Of a stretch of DNA of 53,375 bases, positions 46,356 to 53,375 are shown in pieces. Numbering within the stretch: position 1 is the stretch's first letter; each line of letters begins with the position of its first letter. The notes beneath the pieces were generated by a model. That model was not told the origin of the DNA and searched no databases. It worked only from the letters and a program-made list of their open reading frames with translations. A program made the translations under genes and the position numbers. Source of the DNA: a virus; the IMG/VR virus record IMGVR_UViG_3300036816_000028, positions 1-53,375 of that record; one strand, given 5' to 3'.

Positions 46356-49300
46356 CGAAGTCATCGGCCGCGGATTGATCGAGATCCTTCCCGATTTCAA
46401 GAAGTTCGGGAAGGAACTCTCCGCGGGCATGAAGACCGCGAAGGCACAACTGGACGGCTCCACGGCCGGTCTGAAGGCGTCGGCCGGAACCATCTTCAAC
46501 TCCATGGCGAAGGTCGGTAAGGGCGTCTCCGTCGTCGGGGTCGGGGTGGCCGCTGCGTCGGTCAAGATGGCCGGGACGTTCCAGGCGGAGACCGCCGTCC
46601 TTCAGACGGCCGCCGGGGAGTCGGCCAAGAACTTGGCTACGGTCCGGAAGGGAATCCTGTCCATCTCGGAGGGCACCGGGACCGGGATCAAGAACCTGAC
46701 CGACGGCATGTACACGATCGAGAAGGCGGGGTACCGGGGCGCCGCCGGTCTGGGTGTGCTGAAGGCCGCCGCGGAGGGTGCGAAGGAGGAGAACGCCCAG
46801 CTCTCCGACGTCACCAATGCGATGACCAGCGTCATGGCGTCGTACCACCTGAAGGCCACCGACGCCACGCGCGTGATGAACGCGCTGAAGACGGCCGCCG
46901 GTGAAGGCAAGATCACCATGGAGCAGTTCTCCGGCGCCTTGTCCACGGTGCTGCCGATCGCGTCGGCCAACAAGATCAGCTTTGCCCAGGTGGCCGGTGC
47001 GGTCGCGACCCTCACCCAGCACGGCACGTCGGCGAACGAAGCCACCCAGGAGCTGGCGGCCACAATCCGCCAGCTTGCGGCGCCCAACAACGTGGCCGTC
47101 AAGGAGATGGCCCGCTTCGGGATCACCGCCCAGGACGTCTCCCTGAACTTGGGGAAGAAGGGTCTGACCGGGACTATCAATGAACTGGTCCAGGCCGTTC
47201 TGACGAAGATGGGGCCCAGCGGAAAGATTCTTCTTTCGTCTTTCAACACCACTCAGCAGGCCAGTACCGCGCTGAATGCGATGTTCGAAAAGATGCCGAA
47301 GTCCCTCCAGGATTTGGCCACTCAGTACAAGAACGGAAAGATCGCGTCCGATGACTGGAAGATGGCTATCAAGGGCCTTCCAGTAGATCAGAAGAACCTG
47401 ATCAGTCAGTACGTCACGCTGACCAACAAGAACAAGGGCTTCTCCGACGAACTCCGCAAGGGCGGCCCGGCCACCAAGACCTTCACCGAAGCAATCAAGA
47501 AGATGTCCGGTGGCGCTATCGGATTGAACACCGTTCTCCAGCTTTCCGGAGAAAGCCAGGCCGGATTCCAGGACCGGGTGAACAAGGTCAGCAAGTCGTA
47601 CAACAATGCTTCCAAGGAAGTGGAAGGCTGGAAAACCACCCAGGGGCTGTTCAACACCCAGCTTGCACGGATGAAGCAGACCGTGGAAGTTCTGATGATC
47701 GACCTGGGGACGAAGCTGATCCCGATCCTCCAGACCATGATTACCTGGCTGGGGAAGAACAAGGACGCCGTTTACCTCCTGGCCGGAGCCATCGGAACCG
47801 TCCTGACCCTGTCGGTAGTCGCCTTCGCGGCCAAGACCGTGGTGTCTGCCGCGAAGATCGTTACATCCTTCGCGAAAATCGGCGTCAGCGCGGTGACGAT
47901 GGGGGTCAACTTCGCGCGCGGATTCGCCTCCGCGTCGGCCGCCGCGTCCAGCTCCTCCGGCTTGGCGGGAACCCTGGGAGGAAGCCTGGCGCGGGCGTTC
48001 GACGGCATCCGGCTACGGGCCATGTACGCCGCGGACGCCATCCGGACCAGCTTCGCCAGCGGCGGCATCCGTACAGCCATGACCAGCACCGGCAACGCGG
48101 TAAAGACCTTCGGGAAGAACATCGCCTCCGTGGCGTCGTCGGCAGGGAAGTCGGCCTGGACCGGGATTGTGTCTGGCCTGTCCTCCGTCGGGAAGGGCAT
48201 GAAGGCCGCAGCCATCGCCACCCGGGACTTCACCGTGGCGACCGCCCAGAGCGCGGCGGCCGGGGCGAAGGCGGCGCTGGTCTGGACGGCGCAGCGGATC
48301 AAGACTCTGGCCCAGGCCGCCGCTACCGGGATCGCAACCGCCGCCCAGTGGCTGTGGAACACGGCCATGGATGCCAACCCGATTACCCTAGTGGTCATCG
48401 CTATTGCCGCGCTGGTCGCAGCAATTGTTTATGTGGCTACACAAACGGACTGGTTCCAGAAGCTTTGGAAGGACGCTTGGTCCGGAATTACTATCGCCTT
48501 CAATGCGACATGGACATTTATTCGCGATCACTGGAAGCTTATTCTGGCCATTCTCACCGGTCCAGTAGGCGGAGCAGTCATCTTCATTCTTTCCCATTGG
48601 AAGATGATTCTTTCCGGTATCGAGTCGGTGTTCAACTGGATAAAGGGCCACTGGGTACTCCTGGTTGAAATCATCACCGGGCCCATCGGTATTGCGACCA
48701 CCTACGTGGTCCAGCACTGGCAGAAGATCAAGGACGGGGCGTCGGCCGCCATCAGTGCGGTAGGCCGTTTCTTCTCGAACCTGGGCCACACCATCACCAG
48801 CTCCGTCGGGAGCTTGTCCAAGACGCTGTACAACGCAGGTGCCAACCTGATCCACGGTCTGATCTCCGGCGCCCAGTCCGTCATGAAGGGGATCAAGAAC
48901 TGGGCCACCGGAATCAAAAATTCCATCGTGGGAGCGATCAAGGACGTATTCAAGATCAGCTCTCCGTCCCGGGTCATGATGACCATGGGTGGCCACATGA
49001 TGACCGGTCTTCTCCACGGCATGCTGAAGGGGAAGAAGGTGCTGCACTCCGCTGTGAAGGGGTTGTTCAGCTCCCCCCTGGACGCCGCAAAGAACCTGGT
49101 GAAGAACGGCGTGAACCTGTCCACAGAATGGGTCGGGAAGATCTTCGGCGGAGGCGGGGCCGACAACAAGGGGTACAGCTCCAAGGCGGTCGGTTCCGCC
49201 CAGTCGTTCGCCAAGGCCATCCTGGGGAATTACAACTGGGGCCCCAACGAATTCGGTCCGTTGAAGTCTCTGTGGAACGGGGAATCCGGCTGGAACTACC

Positions 49301-49743
49301 AGGCGTTGAACAAGTCCTCCGGTGCGTACGGCATCCCCCAGGCGCTCCCCGCGTCGAAGATGGCCAGCGCGGGAAGCGACTGGAAGACGAACGCCCAGAC
49401 ACAGATTCTGTGGGGTCTGGGGTACATCCGGGACCGCTACGGAACCCCGGCCGAAGCCTGGGCGAAGTGGCAGGCGCGATCCCCGCACTGGTACGACAGC
49501 GGCGGCTGGCTGCCGACCGGCCTGTCCATGGTCATGAACGGCACCGGGCGGCCGGAGCGCATCCGCAACTCCCGGCAGGAGGCCGCGCTGGGCAACGGCA
49601 CCGGGGCGGGCGTGACCATTAACCTGACCGTCGTGAACAAGGGCGTGATCTCCAACAAGCAAGACGCGATGGACTTCCTGGTGTCCGCCCTGGACACCCT
49701 GAACCGCCAGCACCGGCTCCCGAAGGGGCTGGGTGGTAGCTGA
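46348..49743 (+). CDS. tape measure protein with muralytic domain
   Basis: 1131 residues. The GTG at 46348 is preferred for GGAGAGG 9 nt upstream. Lys/Ala/Gly-rich helices run through the body, with hydrophobic segments (ITLVVIAIAALVAAIVYVA; VYLLAGAIGTVLTLSVVAF). Residues about 959-1045 carry a lytic transglycosylase-like domain: SLWNGESGWNYQALN with the catalytic Glu, AYGIPQALP and TPAEAWAKW. Its length sets tail length, and the domain opens the cell wall at injection. Stretches at about 47220-47640 and 48370-48680 are richer in A/T than neighbours. Confidence 0.88.
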   Translation: MADEVIGRGLIEILPDFKKFGKELSAGMKTAKAQLDGSTAGLKASAGTIFNSMAKVGKGVSVVGVGVAAASVKMAGTFQAETAVLQTAAGESAKNLATVRKGILSISEGTGTGIKNLTDGMYTIEKAGYRGAAGLGVLKAAAEGAKEENAQLSDVTNAMTSVMASYHLKATDATRVMNALKTAAGEGKITMEQFSGALSTVLPIASANKISFAQVAGAVATLTQHGTSANEATQELAATIRQLAAPNNVAVKEMARFGITAQDVSLNLGKKGLTGTINELVQAVLTKMGPSGKILLSSFNTTQQASTALNAMFEKMPKSLQDLATQYKNGKIASDDWKMAIKGLPVDQKNLISQYVTLTNKNKGFSDELRKGGPATKTFTEAIKKMSGGAIGLNTVLQLSGESQAGFQDRVNKVSKSYNNASKEVEGWKTTQGLFNTQLARMKQTVEVLMIDLGTKLIPILQTMITWLGKNKDAVYLLAGAIGTVLTLSVVAFAAKTVVSAAKIVTSFAKIGVSAVTMGVNFARGFASASAAASSSSGLAGTLGGSLARAFDGIRLRAMYAADAIRTSFASGGIRTAMTSTGNAVKTFGKNIASVASSAGKSAWTGIVSGLSSVGKGMKAAAIATRDFTVATAQSAAAGAKAALVWTAQRIKTLAQAAATGIATAAQWLWNTAMDANPITLVVIAIAALVAAIVYVATQTDWFQKLWKDAWSGITIAFNATWTFIRDHWKLILAILTGPVGGAVIFILSHWKMILSGIESVFNWIKGHWVLLVEIITGPIGIATTYVVQHWQKIKDGASAAISAVGRFFSNLGHTITSSVGSLSKTLYNAGANLIHGLISGAQSVMKGIKNWATGIKNSIVGAIKDVFKISSPSRVMMTMGGHMMTGLLHGMLKGKKVLHSAVKGLFSSPLDAAKNLVKNGVNLSTEWVGKIFGGGGADNKGYSSKAVGSAQSFAKAILGNYNWGPNEFGPLKSLWNGESGWNYQALNKSSGAYGIPQALPASKMASAGSDWKTNAQTQILWGLGYIRDRYGTPAEAWAKWQARSPHWYDSGGWLPTGLSMVMNGTGRPERIRNSRQEAALGNGTGAGVTINLTVVNKGVISNKQDAMDFLVSALDTLNRQHRLPKGLGGS

Positions 49744-52106
49744 TGGCCATCGCCTTCGTAGGTGCTTCCACGCTGTCCGCCAACACTGGCGGGGCCAACC
49801 ACATCCAGGCCGTTCCGCTGCCGACCGGGCACGCGGCGGGGAACCTCCTGCTCCTGGTCATCACGTCCGACTCGATCAAGACGGCCACCGTTCCGGCCGG
49901 ATGGGCCCGGGTCTTCGGCATCCAGGCGGGGACGTCGTCGGCGTCCCCGTTCGCCGCGTATCCGACCACGGTCGTCTACTACAAGATCGACAGCGGTTCG
50001 GAGGGCTCCTCCGTATCCGTGAACTTCCCCACGGACAACTGGCCCCAGGGCGACGCCTACACCGCGACCGCCGTCCTGGCGTACAGCGGCACCGACCAGA
50101 CGTCCCCGGTGGGGGAATGGGGCTGGTTCACCACCCAGTCCACCGCAGCGTCCCAGGCCCACCCGATCGTCACCACGTCCACCACTGGGGAATGGCTCCT
50201 GACGATCCGCGCCGTCTCCACCCAGGGGAGGAATCCGAACTTCACCGTCTCCGGCGGGACCAACGCGGAGCGCGCCGACTTCGGGGACGGTCAGAACGAA
50301 CTGGCCATGGCGCTGTACGACTCGAACGGGTCGCTCACCGCCGGGGCTCAGACCCAGCGGACCACGGTCTCCAGCACCGTGGCCGACTGGGGCTCCAACG
50401 TCATCTCCCTGGCCGTCCGGGTCCCGACGCCCAGCATCGCCCAGGGCCCGACCGCCACGGCCGCGGGGACGGCCTACGGCGCCACGGTGCACGCCGTGGA
50501 CGGTCCCTGGGACCTGTGCGCCGCATTGCCCTCCTACACCTTCGCGGTGGACTGGGCGGGGGACGGAAGCTTCACCACGCCCGGCGACGACGTCACGTCC
50601 GACATCCTGGACGGCGGGGTCACGATCGCGTACGGCCGGGACGACAACCGCCAGCTCTCCCCGCCGAAGACCGGGAACGCGGCCTTCTCCCTGAACAACA
50701 CGGACCGCACGTACTCCCCGGAGAACGCGGCCGGACCGCTGTACGGGGACCTGGACCCGGCGCGCGAGTGCCAGGGCTCCGTGACCTTCTACGGGCAGAC
50801 GTACCCGCTGATGTTCCAGCGCGTGGACGACTTCACCGTCCACGCGGACATGGATGACCGGACCGTGGACTTCACCTTCCTGGACGGCCTGAACCTCCTG
50901 TCCGGCGTGACCCTGTCCACCGACGTCCAGTCCGGCCAGCGTACCGGCGCGCTGATCAACTACGTCCTTGACCTGGCAGGCTGGACCGGTGGCCGGGACA
51001 TCGACCCGGGTGTGACCATCGTGCCCTGGTGGTGGGTGGAGGGCACCGATGCCCTGTCCGCGATCAACGACCTGGTGAAGAGCGACGGGCCGCCGTCGGT
51101 CGCCTACGTCTCCCCGGACAACACCTTCGTCTTCCGGGACCGCCATCACCGGCTTCTGGATGAGAAGTCGGTGAACGTCCAGGCAGTCTTCTCCGGTAAC
51201 AAGCTGATGGACTGCACGTCCCCGTCGGCCACCGGCCTGAACTTCTCCGCTCCGTTCGACTATGAGAACGGTTGGAAGAATATCGTCAACAGCGTGTCCT
51301 TCACCGTCTCGGAACGGAGTCCGGACACAGGCTTGACCGCCGTCTGGACCAACGACTCCACCCTGTCCCTGTCCACCGGCCAAAGCGTGACCCTGACCGT
51401 CTCCGGCGGGGACCCGTTCATCAACGCGGTGACGCCGGTGGTCGGAACGGACTACGTCCTCACCGGTTCCGGGACGGCCCAGATCCAGCTCTCCCGGACG
51501 TCGGGCCAGTCGGTCACCCTGTCCATTCTGGCGGTGGGCTCCCCGATCACCATCAGTGGACTCCAGGTGCGCGCCCAGGCCATCGCGGTCCGGAACACAA
51601 TCATCGTCGGCCAGGACGACGCGGGGTCCATCTCCGCGCACGGCCAGAAGTCCTACACCGACACTGCCCCCTGGGCCGGAGTGAACGACGCCTTCGCGGT
51701 CGCGGAAGCCATCCTTCTGCACTACGCGAAGCGGCGGCCCACGGTCTCCCTGCGGATCTCCGCGAAGAACGGCGCTCACCTGGTACAGATCCTGTCCAGG
51801 TCCATCTCCGACCGGATTCATATCGTTAACGGTGAAATGGGAATTGACGACGATTTCTTTATTGAAAATGTCGCCCACACCATTCAGCGGATGAACAATT
51901 CAAATGGACAGCCTCCCGTCCATTCCGTGGTGTTCGGATGCGAGAAAGAGGTGTTCGTGACCGCGAACCCCTTCCGCTTCGACGTTCGCGGGGCGGGCTT
52001 CGATCAAGGCGTGTTCGACCAGATAGGGTCCAGTGACCCGACCACCGTCTTCGTCTTCGGGGACACCGGCCGGGGCGTCTTCGACTTCGGAACCTTCGGA
52101 CTGTGA
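49743..52106 (+). CDS. minor tail protein
   Basis: 787 residues. An N-terminal beta-sandwich (about 1-225) related to the 42292 protein precedes the actinophage minor tail core: FAVDWAGDGSFTTPGDDVTS (split over ~275-295), YGRDDNRQLSPPKTGNAAF, DRTYSPENAAGPLYGDL and SAINDLVKSDGP. The role is distal tail or baseplate hub. It overlaps the tape measure stop. Confidence 0.7.
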   Translation: MAIAFVGASTLSANTGGANHIQAVPLPTGHAAGNLLLLVITSDSIKTATVPAGWARVFGIQAGTSSASPFAAYPTTVVYYKIDSGSEGSSVSVNFPTDNWPQGDAYTATAVLAYSGTDQTSPVGEWGWFTTQSTAASQAHPIVTTSTTGEWLLTIRAVSTQGRNPNFTVSGGTNAERADFGDGQNELAMALYDSNGSLTAGAQTQRTTVSSTVADWGSNVISLAVRVPTPSIAQGPTATAAGTAYGATVHAVDGPWDLCAALPSYTFAVDWAGDGSFTTPGDDVTSDILDGGVTIAYGRDDNRQLSPPKTGNAAFSLNNTDRTYSPENAAGPLYGDLDPARECQGSVTFYGQTYPLMFQRVDDFTVHADMDDRTVDFTFLDGLNLLSGVTLSTDVQSGQRTGALINYVLDLAGWTGGRDIDPGVTIVPWWWVEGTDALSAINDLVKSDGPPSVAYVSPDNTFVFRDRHHRLLDEKSVNVQAVFSGNKLMDCTSPSATGLNFSAPFDYENGWKNIVNSVSFTVSERSPDTGLTAVWTNDSTLSLSTGQSVTLTVSGGDPFINAVTPVVGTDYVLTGSGTAQIQLSRTSGQSVTLSILAVGSPITISGLQVRAQAIAVRNTIIVGQDDAGSISAHGQKSYTDTAPWAGVNDAFAVAEAILLHYAKRRPTVSLRISAKNGAHLVQILSRSISDRIHIVNGEMGIDDDFFIENVAHTIQRMNNSNGQPPVHSVVFGCEKEVFVTANPFRFDVRGAGFDQGVFDQIGSSDPTTVFVFGDTGRGVFDFGTFGL

Positions 52107-52117
52107 GGAGCAGACCA

Positions 52118-52474
52118 ATGACCGAACCGGCGCCGGTGCGCGCCTACGTCTACGGCGGGGACTGGGTGGCCGACTGCGGGCGGGACGGGTGCTCGAACGT
52201 GGAGCACCTGTTCACCCCTGCCCGGATGAACGGTCCGCGTATCCTCCAGCGACCGTTCTACGCCTGCTCCTACTGCGGGTTCCAGGCGGACATCTCCTGG
52301 CCGGACACCGGCTTCATGGCGGAAATCGGGGAGATCCTGGGGAAGCGGCCGATCCCCGACACCCGGAACTGGTACCCCCAGGACCATGCCACCGCGATCC
52401 GTTTCCGCATCCCGCACGGCCAGAGCGCGGCCGACCTGCGGGCGGAGAACGAAGCCCACGGGGTGCCCGCATGA
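52118..52474 (+). CDS. zinc-ribbon minor tail-region protein
   Basis: 118 residues. CGRDGCSNVEHL and ACSYCGFQADISWP form a likely four-Cys zinc site (about 20-60). GAGGAG is 7 nt before the ATG. Unknown function within the tail cluster. Confidence 0.6.
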   Translation: MTEPAPVRAYVYGGDWVADCGRDGCSNVEHLFTPARMNGPRILQRPFYACSYCGFQADISWPDTGFMAEIGEILGKRPIPDTRNWYPQDHATAIRFRIPHGQSAADLRAENEAHGVPA

Positions 52475-53010
52475 CCTGGTCCGCGCCGATGACGGCGGTA
52501 GCCGGGTCGATCTTCAGCGCGGCCCAGTTCAACCAGTACGTCCGGGACAACCTGAACGAGACGGCACCTGCGAAGGCGTCTGCCGACGGCCAGGTGTTCG
52601 TGGCCACCGGAGCGAACGCCATCGACGTCCGGGTACCGGCCAGCGCCCGGGTGAACACGTCGGAGACCACCACGGCTACCTCCTACGGGGACCTGGCCAC
52701 CGTCGGGCCCTCCGTGACGTGCACCACCGGCGCGCACGCCCTGGTGATCGTCACGGCCGACATGGACAACAACTCCGACAACGCGGCGTCCAGTGCCAGT
52801 TTCGCCATCACCGGTGCGTCGTCCATCGCAGCCGCGGACAGCCACCGCATCGCCCGGGACGGCCACCCTGCGAGCAACATCGTCCGGTACTCCGCGGCCA
52901 GCTTCTTCAACACCCTGGTTCCGGGCTCCAACATCTTCACCATGAAGTACCTGGTGGGGTCCGGAACCGGTACGTTCGCCAACCGGGAGATCTTCGTCTT
53001 CCCGATGTGA
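52471..53010 (+). CDS. minor tail/fibre-like protein
   Basis: 179 residues starting MTWSAPMTAVAGSIFSAAQF and NQYVRDNLNETAPAK, a start seen in many actinophage tail proteins, followed by beta-rich repeats and a compact C-terminal domain (SNIFTMKYLVGSGTGTFANR). A paralogue begins at 53329. ATGA overlap. Confidence 0.6.
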   Translation: MTWSAPMTAVAGSIFSAAQFNQYVRDNLNETAPAKASADGQVFVATGANAIDVRVPASARVNTSETTTATSYGDLATVGPSVTCTTGAHALVIVTADMDNNSDNAASSASFAITGASSIAAADSHRIARDGHPASNIVRYSAASFFNTLVPGSNIFTMKYLVGSGTGTFANREIFVFPM

Positions 53011-53035
53011 TCCGAGAGAGGAAGGAGGCGCCGTC

Positions 53036-53329
53036 ATGGCGGCTACCACGATCGTCCAGTACGTCCAGATCATGCGGAACGCCCAGTGGGACCTGGCGCG
53101 GAAGCTGGGTGCCGACCTGTCGGCCGCCGACCGCCAGACCCGAGTCCTGATGATCTCCACTTTGGCCGTCCAGGCGGTGCTGATCGAAGTCCTGGTAGCG
53201 AAGGGGGTGGTGAAGGACGCCGAACTCCTGGGCGCGCTCAACGCGGCGCGGGCCGATCCGTCGTACCTCCCTCCGGTGGAACCGGTCTACCCCGTCATCT
53301 GGAACACCGACCCTGTGACGGGGTTCTGA
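53036..53329 (+). CDS. small helical hypothetical protein
   Basis: 97 residues, helical (YVQIMRNAQWDLARKLGADL; LMISTLAVQAVLIEVLVAKG) with a proline-rich end. GGAAGGAGG precedes the ATG. Tail-cluster accessory of unknown function. Confidence 0.55.
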   Translation: MAATTIVQYVQIMRNAQWDLARKLGADLSAADRQTRVLMISTLAVQAVLIEVLVAKGVVKDAELLGALNAARADPSYLPPVEPVYPVIWNTDPVTGF

Positions 53330-53375
53330 TGGCCTGGACCGTACCCATGACCGCGGTGGCGGGGAGCGTTTTCAC
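53329..53375 (+). CDS. partial paralogue of the 52471 tail protein
   Basis: Only the first 15 codons are visible (MAWTVPMTAVAGSVF), differing from the start of the 52471 gene at a few residues. TGATG overlap with the previous gene. The gene is cut by the right edge. Confidence 0.6.
   Translation, partial: MAWTVPMTAVAGSVF

Overview
The window reads as most of the genome of a tailed actinobacterial phage, most likely a Streptomyces siphovirus. G+C is about two thirds by eye and third codon positions are strongly G/C. Genes are packed with ATGA, GTGA and TGATG stop/start overlaps, and Shine-Dalgarno (SD) sites are strong. The gene order is that of a siphovirus: small terminase, secreted muralytic enzyme, large terminase, membrane/holin-like genes, portal, MuF/protease, HK97-type capsid, tail genes with a frameshifted chaperone, tape measure, minor tail proteins. 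Actinobacterial signatures include a secreted Rpf-like enzyme with LysM, a DUF2637/SpdB-like membrane protein next to an FtsK/TraB-like ATPase, and leaderless genes. Both window ends cut genes. No integrase, tRNA or CRISPR array was seen.

Left arm (1-18.5 kb), almost all leftward. From the right-hand promoter at 18.51-18.54 kb inward come small zinc-ribbon proteins, two MazG-like proteins, an SF2 helicase, a 919-residue Cas4/RecB-like nuclease and a probable ssDNA-binding protein. Then come a rightward RuvC-like resolvase, small DNA-binding proteins, a permuted papain-like hydrolase, a sugar block (three GT-A glycosyltransferases and an NDP-sugar epimerase), and at the far left a plasmid-transfer-like module (FtsK/TraB-like ATPase, SpdB-like protein). 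The DNA around the transfer-like module is filled with copies of GGGACA.

Centre (18.5-23.9 kb), rightward. A divergent promoter region with 10-bp-phased direct repeats separates the arms. It is followed by a small HTH protein, a PD-(D/E)XK nuclease and one 1412-codon reading frame that joins a primase/SF3 helicase to a family A DNA polymerase. The linker between the two halves (21.5-21.7 kb) carries three stacked dyads, one with 32-bp arms, and looks like an origin or control element inside the coding sequence.

Right arm (23.9-53.4 kb), rightward packaging, lysis and structural genes, interrupted by leftward cassettes with their own signals: a 40-residue CxxC peptide plus a 158-residue protein (25.4-26.1 kb), and a lipoprotein (37.4-37.9 kb). 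Notable architectures are a 2H phosphoesterase-MuF-protease fusion, a capsid protein with an N-terminal scaffold-like region, a 20-residue repeat protein with a fresh 60-bp duplication, a -1 frameshift tail chaperone, a tape measure with a muralytic domain, and a repeated tail gene family at the right edge.
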